Shown here piece after piece: positions 7,821 through 16,765 of a DNA stretch of 64,000 nucleotides. The notes under the pieces were generated by a model. The model was not told the DNA's origin. It worked only from the letters and a program-made list of their open reading frames with translations, and searched no databases. How positions within the stretch are numbered: the stretch's first letter is position 1; every line of letters starts with the position of its first letter. Location: positions 171,474 to 235,473 of the forward strand of contig NZ_FMVS01000004.1 of assembly GCF_900102515.1 (NCBI RefSeq), read 5' to 3'. A program made the position numbers and the translations under genes. The DNA comes from Butyrivibrio sp. INlla14 (GTDB lineage Bacteria; Bacillota; Clostridia; Lachnospirales; Lachnospiraceae).

Positions 7821-9623
7821 TTGTTGAATGCGCATGAATATGAATTTAATACGATCAAGATAAAAAAAGAGCATGAGAATGCCCTTAAGACATTGCGCTC
7901 TTTATATGATCATATTAATTTTCTGGATGTAAGTAGTTTAACGATAAAGAGGCTGTACACAAGTGATGGAATGATCCTCGATTCTGAGGAAAAGAGCTTT
8001 ATAGATTATGTAGAAGATTATTCAAGAGAATATATACATCCGGATGACATAGCTGAGTACAAGAAGTATGCGGATCCTAAACAGATAGTTAAACGCCTGG
8101 AGAAAGAAGGAAAATCTTTTTCTATGGCCTATTTTAGGACAAGGATAAGCGAAGAACTATATATTTGGAAAGCATATATCGTTATGAAGCCCACTGGAAC
8201 AGCTGATAATATATATTTGTCATGTGTAAGGGATGTGGACACAGAAACAGAGCATATCCTGATAAAAAACGATTATGTAAGGCTGTTTAATGATCTGCCA
8301 CTTGCATATGCTGTAATTCAGATAGATGCTAAAAGTCCCGAAGATATTAAAGAAATGAGTGTACTTTACGCCAGTAATAGACTCGCCAAGATGATGGGAG
8401 TGGATTCAGGAGAAATAGTCGGAACGGATATATCTGGTACTTTTTCTAAGGATCTTTTAGAAGTAAGAAAGGTCATGTATGATGCTGCGTATAAGGGCGT
8501 AAATGGTAGATTGATCTTTTATTCAAAATCGGCAGAAAAATGGCTCAATATAGTAGCGGACAGGGGTGCCTGTACAGGAAGATGCGCTATTATTCTAGAG
8601 GATGTAACAAAAGAGCATCTTACCACAGAATTTATAGATAGAGAGTGGCATACAGACGATTTGATCATTAGCTGCACCAAGATACTTCATAGTGGTCTTC
8701 CTCATGAAGAGGCTATCAATCAGCTGATCAAGCAGGTTGGAGAGGCTATTAGGGCAGATAAGATTTATATTATTGAGAATGTTTATGACGGCGTTTACAG
8801 GGAATCTTTCGAATGGTGCAACGATGGGATACCATCGTTTAAAGATAAACTTCAACACATAGAGGGCCAAGATTTCTGGAACTGGGAAGCAGAGTTTCCT
8901 GGCGCATTCAGCCTGGTCATTGACAATGTTGAAAGTATAAAGGATTCCCATCCAAGATTATATTCCAACCTTGTTAAGTACAGTACACGATCAATTGTGG
9001 AAATACCTATTCGTGATGACGGAAAGCTTATAGGCTATTTTGGGTGCAGTAATTTCGTTAAGATTAAGAATATCGATATAAAAGAGCTGATGGAAACAGT
9101 TTCGTATTTTCTTTCTTCTGAATTTAGCAGGCGTAGACTGATTGAGGAGCTTGAAAATAAAAGCGTATACGATGCGTTGTGTGGTATAAAGAACCGAAGC
9201 GCAATGGAAATGTCCATCAAGATGTACAAGAAGAGAAGTTTTACAGTAGGCGTTTTATATGCTGATGCAAACGGACTTAAGGTTTTAAATGATACAAAAG
9301 GCCATGAAGCAGGAGACGAGCTGCTAAAAGAAATATGCATTATCATGAAACGCAGATTTAACAGAGACTATGTATACCGTGCAGGCGGCGATGAATTTGT
9401 AGTCATAGTACCAAAAATGGAAAAAAAGGATTTTTGTGATGCCTGCGATGCCCTGATACAGGATTTTGAACAGGCTCCTGGAATATCTATAGCAGTGGGC
9501 TATGAATGGGGAGCCAATTCTTCTGATGTAGATACTATCATGAAAGCTGCCGACACAAAAATGTATGAAGATAAGGCAAATTACTACAGAAAGAACAATA
9601 GAAGAAGGTCGGCAGATATCTGA
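7821..9623 (+). CDS. Second diguanylate cyclase with PAS and GAF-like sensors
   Basis: A 600-residue paralogue of the preceding gene. It has an extra N-terminal PAS-like region (about 1-150), a second PAS-like region (about 155-270), a GAF-like region (about 275-430) and a GGDEF domain with YADANGLK and RAGGDEF. Active-site residues for cyclic di-GMP synthesis are all present; the usual RxxD inhibitory site is not. The TTG at 7821 lies six bases after GCGGAGG; the adjacent TTG at 7824 is also possible. It follows its partner by 33 bp, so co-transcription is likely. Confidence 0.87.
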   Translation: MLNAHEYEFNTIKIKKEHENALKTLRSLYDHINFLDVSSLTIKRLYTSDGMILDSEEKSFIDYVEDYSREYIHPDDIAEYKKYADPKQIVKRLEKEGKSFSMAYFRTRISEELYIWKAYIVMKPTGTADNIYLSCVRDVDTETEHILIKNDYVRLFNDLPLAYAVIQIDAKSPEDIKEMSVLYASNRLAKMMGVDSGEIVGTDISGTFSKDLLEVRKVMYDAAYKGVNGRLIFYSKSAEKWLNIVADRGACTGRCAIILEDVTKEHLTTEFIDREWHTDDLIISCTKILHSGLPHEEAINQLIKQVGEAIRADKIYIIENVYDGVYRESFEWCNDGIPSFKDKLQHIEGQDFWNWEAEFPGAFSLVIDNVESIKDSHPRLYSNLVKYSTRSIVEIPIRDDGKLIGYFGCSNFVKIKNIDIKELMETVSYFLSSEFSRRRLIEELENKSVYDALCGIKNRSAMEMSIKMYKKRSFTVGVLYADANGLKVLNDTKGHEAGDELLKEICIIMKRRFNRDYVYRAGGDEFVVIVPKMEKKDFCDACDALIQDFEQAPGISIAVGYEWGANSSDVDTIMKAADTKMYEDKANYYRKNNRRRSADI

Positions 9624-9624
9624 T

Positions 9625-10978
9625 TTACTGGTAGGAAGCGTTTACCTTGCGCTCCCAACCACTATTCTTAAAGTAGATCAGCATAATGATACTGCAGACA
9701 AGCCAGCCCATAGGGTATGCAATGGAAATTGGATATATTGACGTGGTCAGGTGAGATACGATAAAGAGATATATCTGCCTGAATACTACAAAAGAGCTCA
9801 ACATGATATACATAGGCGCCTTTGCGTCCCCAACACCTCTAAGAGCGCCAGCATGCGTTTGATTACTACAGCACAAGATATCAAAGAAACAATTCATTCG
9901 GATAAAGATAGTTCCAAATCTTACGACTTCAGGATCTGAATTGAAAAGGGATACAATCTTGGGAGCAGCAAGAAACTCAGGAATAACAAGAGCCAGAGTG
10001 CATAAAGCTGCAAGGAAAAGAGATTCGCGTATTCCTTTTTTTTCTGTCTACATTGCCTGCTCCGGCATTTTGTCCAACAAAAGTTGTCGCTGTAAGAGCA
10101 ATACTCTGCATAGGAAGCATAACGAAGGCATCAATTCGGCCATAAGCTCCCCAACCAGCAGTACTGCTTTCTCCAAATCTGTTGATATAGCTTTGAACAA
10201 ATAGATTAGAGAATGAAATAACAGCTGATTGTATTCCGGCAGGCATTCCTATTGTGATAATCTGAGACAAAATAGACTTATCTATAGTCATTTCTTTTAA
10301 TCTGAGGTTATAACATTCCTTGTTAAAAAAGAGTACGGCGATAGTTAGAATCGCAGATATAAACTGTGAAATGATAGTTGCGTAGGCAGCGCCAGCAACG
10401 CCTAAATGAAGGTTGATAACAAAGAAAAGATCAAGGAATATATTTAGTATAGATGTAATGATCAGGAAAATAAGAGGCCTTACAGAGTCGCCTACTGCAC
10501 GTAATATAGCTGAGCCTATGTTATACATCATAAGACCGGTAATACCCAGAAAATATATTTGAAGATATTGTGTAGCAAGAGGCATTACAGACTCAGGAGT
10601 AGACATAAATACCAAAAGAGGAGGAGTAAGGAAAAAGCCTACTATCATAAGAAAAAGACTCAGGATAAAGGTACATATCACTGAGGTATGAACTGCTCTT
10701 CTAAGACCAGGAATATTCTTGGCACCAAAAAAATGGCTGATAACAACGCTGGAACCTGCGGAAAAGCCCATAAAGAAGCCTACAAGTGTGTTAATTGCAG
10801 GCGCAACACTAGTGACAGCTCCAAGCCCATCCGGACCTACGACCTGTCCTACAATAATGCTGTCTATGGTGTTATATAGCTGCTGAAAGACATTTCCGGC
10901 AAGAAGGGGAATAGCAAAAAGAATCATCTCTTTCCTGATATTTCCCACTGTCATGTCCATTGTTGATGTTTTAGCCAT
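9625..10978 (-). pseudogene. MATE-family multidrug efflux transporter, frameshifted
   Basis: From the ATG at 10978 the frame encodes a MATE transporter (MDMTVGNIRKEMILFAIPLLAGNVFQQLYN and a run of about nine hydrophobic segments). After GNVDRKK the frame is lost. Removing one base from the A8 run (T8 on the + strand, 10036-10043) restores KKGIRESLFLAAL and the rest of the protein to the stop at 9625, giving about 450 residues, the normal MATE length. So a single +1 change in a homopolymer breaks the gene. It may be a sequencing error, a true pseudogene or a slippage-prone phase-variable switch. MATE proteins export drugs or organic cations using sodium or proton gradients. Confidence 0.85.
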
Positions 10979-11071
10979 GAAGTAACCTTACTTTCTAACA
11001 TAAAATTTGAATCTCAAATTAAGCAAAATAAACCAAAAAGGTCTTGAATATATTCTATCATATATTGTATG

Positions 11072-11110
11072 CAAAAAAATTGACCACCGCTTATTATACA
11101 CGGTGGCCAA
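11072..11110 (-). terminator. Rho-independent terminator of pta
   Basis: Reading the minus strand, GCCACCG pairs with CGGTGGT across an 11-base loop and a run of seven T follows. It lies just after the pta stop and separates it from the MATE gene. Confidence 0.75.
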
Positions 11111-11126
11111 AAAGATTCAATATTTA

Positions 11127-12110
11127 TTAAGCAAGTGAAGCAGTAATGATTGACATAGAATAAACTTCTATAGCATTGCATCCACGTGAAAGATCATTGA
11201 TTGGAGCGTTAAGACCAAGAAGAATAGGTCCATAAGCTTCAAAGTTGCCCATACGCTGAGCAATCTTATAACCAAGGTTACCAGCATTGATATCAGGGAA
11301 GATAAATGTGTTAGAATGACCTGCTACTGGTGAACCAGGAGCTTTCTGCTTGGCAACACGAGGAGAAACAGCAGCGTCGAACTGAAGCTCACCATCGATA
11401 GGAACTTCTGGATATCTCTCCTGAGCCTTCTTGGTTGCGTTCTGCATCTTAGTTACTGTGTCATCCTTGGCAGATCCTTTAGTTGAGAATGAAAGGAATG
11501 CAACCTTAGGCTCTACGCCAAATCTCTTAGCGCAGTTTACTGTCTCGCCACAGATCTCAACAAGTTCATCCTCGTTAGGATTGATGTTGATACCGCAGTC
11601 AGCCATAGCTATAACCTCGTTGTCCCCTGTTGCTGAAGGACGAACAAGAATAAAGCATGAAGAAACGATTGTGTTCTCAGGCTTGGTCTTGATGATCTGA
11701 AGTGCTGGACGAACAGTATCAGCTGTTGAATATGTAGCACCTCCAAGAAGACAGTCACCAATGCCCATCTTAACAAGCATTGTACCAAAGTAGTTTGTCT
11801 GCTTGAGCATAGGAATAGCCTTCTCAGGAGTCATTCCCTTGCTCTTTCTAAGCTCACAAAACTCAGCAACCATCTCGTCGAACTTGTCATAGTTCTCAGG
11901 GTCGATGATCTGTGCACCTCTGATATTGTAGCCAGCATCTTCTGCTGACTTATTGATAACGTCTGGGTTACCTAAAAGAATTGGCTTAAGGAAATTACCA
12001 GCAAGAAGTCTTGATGCTGCCTCGAGAATTCTAGGGTCTTCTCCCTCAGGGAAAACGATAGTCTTAGGGTTCTCCTTAAGTTTCTGGATCATATCTCCAA
12101 ATCCGTACAT
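11127..12110 (-). CDS. pta: Phosphate acetyltransferase
   Basis: A 327-residue Pta of the short clostridial type (IVFPEGEDPRILEAA at the N-terminus; GSPVAGHSNTFIFPDINAGNLGYK near the C-terminus, the phosphotransacetylase signature region). It interconverts acetyl-CoA plus phosphate and acetyl phosphate plus CoA, the step before ATP-yielding acetate formation. AAGGAGG precedes the ATG at 12110. No acetate kinase gene is beside it, so acetyl phosphate must be used by an AckA encoded elsewhere. It is followed by its own terminator. Confidence 0.93.
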   Translation of the reverse strand: MYGFGDMIQKLKENPKTIVFPEGEDPRILEAASRLLAGNFLKPILLGNPDVINKSAEDAGYNIRGAQIIDPENYDKFDEMVAEFCELRKSKGMTPEKAIPMLKQTNYFGTMLVKMGIGDCLLGGATYSTADTVRPALQIIKTKPENTIVSSCFILVRPSATGDNEVIAMADCGININPNEDELVEICGETVNCAKRFGVEPKVAFLSFSTKGSAKDDTVTKMQNATKKAQERYPEVPIDGELQFDAAVSPRVAKQKAPGSPVAGHSNTFIFPDINAGNLGYKIAQRMGNFEAYGPILLGLNAPINDLSRGCNAIEVYSMSIITASLA

Positions 12111-12309
12111 ATATTTTTCCTCCTTGTATGTTTAAACAAGATATTATATTTATGTAAGCGCATACATTTAGTATGCAATTGGCATTATAGTCCCTTAAAA
12201 ATCAAAAGAATTTGATTTCAGTCAAAAAATCCTGTCTATTTTTTAACTAACTATTTTCCTATGTTTATGGTAGAATGACTTTATTATTTAGGGAAAGGAA
12301 CAAAGTACA

Positions 12310-12549
12310 ATGAACATGAATCCAATGCTGCTAATGCAGCTTCAGCAGAGATTTGGTCTTTTTCAGCAGGATCATCCCAAGGTACTTCCCTTTATGCAGG
12401 CAGTTGGCAACAACGCTGTAACAGAAGGCACAGTATTTGCAGTTAAGGTCACAACACCAGATGGAAAGGTCCTTGAATCTAATATCAAGCTGACAGCCAA
12501 CGATATTGAAACCATCAATATGATGAAGAATGTTAATCCACAGCAGTAA
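12310..12549 (+). CDS. Small conserved-looking protein of unknown function
   Basis: A 79-residue protein with a Met/Gln-rich N-terminus (MNMNPMLLMQLQQRFGLF) and a beta-rich second half (TVFAVKVTTPDGKVLESNIKL). GGGAAAGGA precedes the ATG. No membrane segment, signal peptide or metal motif is seen. I do not recognise the family. It stands between divergent pta and a convergent membrane-protein gene and seems to be a single-gene unit. Confidence 0.55.
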   Translation: MNMNPMLLMQLQQRFGLFQQDHPKVLPFMQAVGNNAVTEGTVFAVKVTTPDGKVLESNIKLTANDIETINMMKNVNPQQ

Positions 12550-12561
12550 AATCAAGAGAAA

Positions 12562-12605
12562 AAGAGGCGACTTTGAATATCATATGATATCTAAAGCCGC
12601 CTCTT
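12562..12605 (-). terminator. Hairpin terminator between convergent genes
   Basis: A long imperfect inverted repeat (AAGAGGCGACTTTGA with TCTAAAGCCGCCTCTT) lies between the small gene and the minus-strand membrane protein. The T tract is on the minus-strand side (CTCTTTTTCTC), so it best serves the minus-strand gene. Confidence 0.6.
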
Positions 12606-12656
12606 ACTATATTCTCGTTAAAACAATGCTGATCAGATACGGAATTAGAATCTTGA

Positions 12657-13265
12657 TCAAAAAGTTTTTTCGTAGTAACCACCCATGTTTACAAAGCCTG
12701 TCTTAGTAAGATAAGCCTTGTGGTTTTCATCTGAACCCCTGTAAGTAAGAGATTTGATACCGTCTTCAGGGAGCTTCGAGAACAGGAACTGACCAATTGA
12801 GAAGTCTCTGTACTCTGGAATGGAGTAGTCAAGTAAAACCTCCATAACACCATCTTTGAGTTCACCCAGCATTATTCCTGCTGGTTTACCGTTGTGACAC
12901 ACAACATATCCAGAATTAGCAGTAGCAAAATCCATATTGATACCAGGGAAACACTTGATGATATCTTCTTTATACTTGTCAATTGTGTATTTAAGAAGAG
13001 AATCATTCGTATCAGATTTCACAAGGTCATAGTTCTTCTTGGTATTGCTCATCTTGATCAGATAATAAATATTTATCATAACCAGACAGGCATTCATGAT
13101 CGCTGTAGGGTATGAATGAATGATAAAGGCATATATAGTGAAAATAATACTTCCGATGGAATTAACCACACGGAGCTTAAACACTGATACCATTAAAAAT
13201 GAAACCAAAACCAGTGCAGATCCTAAGTATCCAAAAGCTTCGATCAATATTTTACTTGTTTCCAT
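12657..13265 (-). CDS. YgjV-like membrane domain fused to an acetyltransferase-like domain
   Basis: A 202-residue protein. Residues 1-75 hold two to three membrane helices of the YgjV type (FGYLGSALVLVSFLMVSVFKLRVVN, then MNACLVMINIYYLI). Residues about 95-202 resemble a degenerate GNAT fold (GYVVCHNGKPAGIMLGEL; KAYLTKTGFVNMGGYYEKTF). The combination recurs in clostridia as uncharacterised membrane proteins. I chose the ATG at 13265, preceded by AAAAGAGG; the ATG at 13298 lacks a ribosome site. Substrate unknown. Confidence 0.6.
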   Translation of the reverse strand: METSKILIEAFGYLGSALVLVSFLMVSVFKLRVVNSIGSIIFTIYAFIIHSYPTAIMNACLVMINIYYLIKMSNTKKNYDLVKSDTNDSLLKYTIDKYKEDIIKCFPGINMDFATANSGYVVCHNGKPAGIMLGELKDGVMEVLLDYSIPEYRDFSIGQFLFSKLPEDGIKSLTYRGSDENHKAYLTKTGFVNMGGYYEKTF

Positions 13266-13480
13266 CTTGTTACCTCTTTTGATTGTTATTTCCGACAATA
13301 ATATGGTAACAAAATAATGGTATTAAAGCAATGTCGTATGATTTTTGCAAAAATTGAAAAATAAGTTCGGATAATCTGCAAACTCTACTAATGTACCGCC
13401 TTCAAGGGATTGGTATCATTTTCTCATAACAAATGTGTATTTCACATGTTAGGGGCACAGCCCAGGAAAGAGAGGAAAGT

Positions 13481-15010
13481 ATGAGTTTAGATTTTTTACA
13501 GTTAATTCCAGTTTTTGCAATCATTTTGGTTGTGATCATGGTGATAGTAGCGGGGTATGTAAAAGCACCTCCAGATAGAGCATTTATTATTTCAGGTATC
13601 AGAAGGAAGCCAAGGATACTGATTGGACGTGCAGGCATAAAGGTTCCATTCTTTGAGAGAGTCGACAAATTATATCTTGGACAGATGACTGTTGATATTA
13701 AGACAGAGCAGTCAGTTCCTACAAATGATTTCATCAATGTTAATGTTGACGCTGTTGCGAAGGTAAGAATTGGTACAAGCCCTGAATCAATACAGCTTGC
13801 TGCCAAGAACTTCCTTAACAAGAATCCAGAGCAGATCACAGAAGACCTTCAGGATTCATTACAGGGTAACATGCGTGAGATCATTGGTACACTTGCTCTT
13901 AAGACAATCAATACTGACAGAGACAGCTTCTCTGATCAGGTTATGGAAAAAGCTTCAAGAGATATGAGTAAGCTCGGTATCGAGATTTTATCCTGTAACA
14001 TCCAGAATGTAACAGATGAAAATGGTCTTATCAGTGATCTTGGTATGGATAACACAGCAAAGATCAAGAAAGATGCTGCAATTGCTAAGGCACAGGCAGA
14101 CAGAGACGTTGCAATTGCCAAGGCAGAGGCAGATAAGGCTGCTAATGATGCGAGAGTTCTTGCACAGACAGAAATCGCTGAAAAGAACAACGCTCTTGCA
14201 ATTAAACAGGCAGAGCTTAAGCAGCAGGCTGACACTGCAAACGCTATTGCAGACGCTGCATATGCTATTCAGCAGCAGGAACAGCAGAAATCAATTGCTA
14301 CAGCAACAGTAAATGCGCAAATTGCGAAAGCTGAGCGTGAGACAGAACTTAAGCAGAAAGAAGTACTTGTAAAGCAGCAGGAACTTGCTGCTGAGATTGA
14401 GAAGAAGGCAGATGCTGAGAAGTATCAGGCTGAGAAAAAAGCCGAGGCAGAGCTTATCCAGCGCCAGAGAAAGGCTGAGGCTGCCAAGTACGAGCAGGAA
14501 AGAGAAGCTGATGCCAAGAAGGCAAAGGCTGAAGCTGAGAAATATGCTCTTGAACAGCAGGCCGCAGGTATTAAGGCTAAATATGATGCTGAGGCAGCTG
14601 GTATTGCTGCAACAGGTCGTGCGGAAGCTGAAGCCATCAAGGCAAAAGGTCTTGCAGAAGCTGAAGCAATGGAGAAAAAGGCAGAGGCTTATAGAAAGTA
14701 CAATGGCGCAGCTATGGCAGAGATGATGATCAAGGTAATGCCTCAGATCGCAGCTGAGATTGCAAAACCTCTTTCTCAGATTGATAAGATCAATATTTAT
14801 GAGACTGGTGAAGGCGGCGAGAGTGGTGCAGCTAGAATTTCTGGTAACATGCCTATTGTAATGAAGCAGGTATTTGATACAATGAGCGAGGCAACAGGCG
14901 TTGATTTTGCAGAGATCATGAGAGCTAATACCTATGATGCTAAGGTAAATAAGAATGTAAACATCAGTGGTGCAGAAGTAACTGTTGCTACTGAAGCAAA
15001 AGAAAAGTAA
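13481..15010 (+). CDS. Flotillin-like SPFH-domain membrane scaffold protein
   Basis: A 509-residue flotillin homologue: a membrane helix at residues 5-28 (LIPVFAIILVVIMVIVAGYV), an SPFH/band-7 domain to about residue 190, then a long coiled coil rich in alanine, lysine and glutamate up to about residue 400, including repeated AEAEKY/KAEA patterns, and a C-terminal tail. Flotillins form oligomers that organise membrane microdomains. The ATG at 13481 follows AGAGAGGAAA; an upstream in-frame ATG at 13433 has no site. No NfeD-type partner, often found next to flotillins, is present here. Confidence 0.9.
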   Translation: MSLDFLQLIPVFAIILVVIMVIVAGYVKAPPDRAFIISGIRRKPRILIGRAGIKVPFFERVDKLYLGQMTVDIKTEQSVPTNDFINVNVDAVAKVRIGTSPESIQLAAKNFLNKNPEQITEDLQDSLQGNMREIIGTLALKTINTDRDSFSDQVMEKASRDMSKLGIEILSCNIQNVTDENGLISDLGMDNTAKIKKDAAIAKAQADRDVAIAKAEADKAANDARVLAQTEIAEKNNALAIKQAELKQQADTANAIADAAYAIQQQEQQKSIATATVNAQIAKAERETELKQKEVLVKQQELAAEIEKKADAEKYQAEKKAEAELIQRQRKAEAAKYEQEREADAKKAKAEAEKYALEQQAAGIKAKYDAEAAGIAATGRAEAEAIKAKGLAEAEAMEKKAEAYRKYNGAAMAEMMIKVMPQIAAEIAKPLSQIDKINIYETGEGGESGAARISGNMPIVMKQVFDTMSEATGVDFAEIMRANTYDAKVNKNVNISGAEVTVATEAKEK

Positions 15011-15024
15011 ATATATATAATATA

Positions 15025-15038
15025 TAACATATATGTTA
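15025..15038. promoter_or_regulatory. TAACATATATGTTA palindrome after the flotillin gene
   Basis: A perfect 14-bp palindrome built from the same AACATAT/ATATGTT half-sites as the element after repB but in inverted order. It may be a related binding site or a chance AT-rich palindrome. Confidence 0.3.
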
Positions 15039-15042
15039 CTAC

Positions 15043-15085
15043 AGCCCACTACCTGGGATCATTTTTCCGGGTGGTGGGCTCTTAT
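15043..15085 (+). terminator. Terminator of the flotillin gene
   Basis: AGCCCACTACCTGG pairs with CCGGGTGGTGGGCT (one G-T or mismatch) around a short T-rich loop, followed by CTTATATT. The GC-rich stem is strong; the T tract is weak. Confidence 0.7.
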
Positions 15086-15239
15086 ATTGCAAAGCGCTTT
15101 ACTCGTTTGGATAGAAAGTGACATTTTCCTGTTAAAAATGAGCAAAATATGCGTACAATTCGTAGGAAGAGCCATTGTATAATGATTTATGGTGAGATGT
15201 ATAACCATTTATTTATTATAATTTCAGAGGGTATAACAG

Positions 15240-16718
15240 ATGACAAAAGAGGAATATTTAAAGGAAATTGAAAAGGTAGTAGAAAACGGAAAGTTTAGCG
15301 CAGATTGGGGGTCACTTTCAGCCCATGAAACACCAAAGTGGTTTAAGAATGCCAAGTTTGGTATTTTCATTCATTATGGAATCTATAGTGTGCCAGGATA
15401 TGGTAATGAGTGGTATTCCAGAAATATGTATAACAGAGAGAGCAGAGAGTTTAAGCATCACGTAGAAACCTATGGACCCCAGGATAAGTTTGGCTATAAG
15501 GATTTTATCCCTATGTTCAAGGCAGAGAAATTTGATGCGCACAAATGGATTGAAACTTTCAAAAAAGCAGGCGCCAAGTATGTAGTTCCTGTAATGGAGC
15601 ACCATGATGGCTTTGCTATGTATGATACTGAATTCAACAAGTGGAATGCAGCAAACATGGGGCCTAAAAAGAATATAGCTGGAGAATTAAAAAAAGAGTG
15701 TGAGAAACAGGGCCTTACTTTCTGTGGCTCTTCTCACAGAGCAGAGCACTACTTCTTTATGAATCTGGGACGCGAGTTTGACAGCGATGTAAATGACGAG
15801 AAATACAGCGACTTTTATGGGCCAGCAGTTCTTTGCCCAGAGTGGCAGAATGAGCAGTTTACAGCAAGTACTGAGAATCCTGATTCAAAGGGCGCAAGCA
15901 AGGAGTGGCTTGATGACTGGATTGTGAGAACTGCAGAGATCATCGACAGATATCAGCCTTCTATGCTTTATTTTGACTGGTGGATCCAGAATATATCTTT
16001 TAAGCCTTACCTTAAGAAGCTGGCTGCATATTATTACAACCGTGCTGCGCAGTGGGGAAAAGAGGTAACAATATGCTATAAGCATCATGCTTTCCCACCA
16101 GATGTTGCTACTTTTGACATGGAAAGAGGTGCTCTTAACGATATTTCTCCCAGATACTGGCAGACAGATACAGCTATCGGAAACAGATCCTGGGGCTATA
16201 TCAAGGACAATGAGTATAAGAGCGGATATAAACTTGTTTGCGATCTTATTGATGCAGTTAGCAAAAATGGTAACTTCCTCCTCAACCTTGGGCCAAAGCC
16301 TGATGGAACCTTCACTCAGGAGGATGAGAGAGCTCTTTCAGATATGGGACAGTGGCTTTCTGTTAACGGTGAAGGAATCTATGAAACCAGCTACTGGAGC
16401 CAGTACAAGGAGGGTGATAGCGTGATCGCCAGTGGCTCTTTTGCAGACGCTGGAGAGGTGCAGTATACAGCTTCTGACTTCAGATTTACATATAAGGGTG
16501 GCTATGTATATGCTTACTGGATGCGTCCGGCAGTTCAGGATGCCAAGATCAAGGCTTTCAGAACAGAGAAAATGAGAGGGCTCCTGGTTGATAAGGTTAC
16601 TCTTTTATCTACAGGTGAAGAGCTTTCCTTTGAGAGAAACGGTGAGGAAATGACAATTAAGGCTTCTGAGAGTTTCAAATCAGATATGCCTTTGTGCTTC
16701 AAGATAAAGCTCATGTAA
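15240..16718 (+). CDS. Alpha-L-fucosidase, GH29
   Basis: A 492-residue GH29 enzyme. The N-terminus has WFKNAKFGIFIHYGIYSVPGYGNEWY, the middle VPVMEHHDGFAMYD, and D246 in LYFDWW is the likely catalytic nucleophile; GNFLLNLGPKPDG is another family signature. It removes alpha-linked fucose from glycans with retention. There is no signal peptide, so it acts inside the cell on imported oligosaccharides. It starts 47 bases before an alpha-mannosidase gene, and the two look like one operon for host- or plant-type glycans. Confidence 0.92.
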   Translation: MTKEEYLKEIEKVVENGKFSADWGSLSAHETPKWFKNAKFGIFIHYGIYSVPGYGNEWYSRNMYNRESREFKHHVETYGPQDKFGYKDFIPMFKAEKFDAHKWIETFKKAGAKYVVPVMEHHDGFAMYDTEFNKWNAANMGPKKNIAGELKKECEKQGLTFCGSSHRAEHYFFMNLGREFDSDVNDEKYSDFYGPAVLCPEWQNEQFTASTENPDSKGASKEWLDDWIVRTAEIIDRYQPSMLYFDWWIQNISFKPYLKKLAAYYYNRAAQWGKEVTICYKHHAFPPDVATFDMERGALNDISPRYWQTDTAIGNRSWGYIKDNEYKSGYKLVCDLIDAVSKNGNFLLNLGPKPDGTFTQEDERALSDMGQWLSVNGEGIYETSYWSQYKEGDSVIASGSFADAGEVQYTASDFRFTYKGGYVYAYWMRPAVQDAKIKAFRTEKMRGLLVDKVTLLSTGEELSFERNGEEMTIKASESFKSDMPLCFKIKLM

Positions 16719-16765
16719 GAAGGAAGAGTATCTAAAAAGGCAACTTAACCAGTTGGGGATTGTAT

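Noticed and set aside
14291..15049. Long minus-strand frame opposite the flotillin gene
   Set aside because: It is an antisense shadow of the Ala/Lys/Glu-rich coiled coil; composition is Leu/Ser/Cys-rich with no ribosome site.
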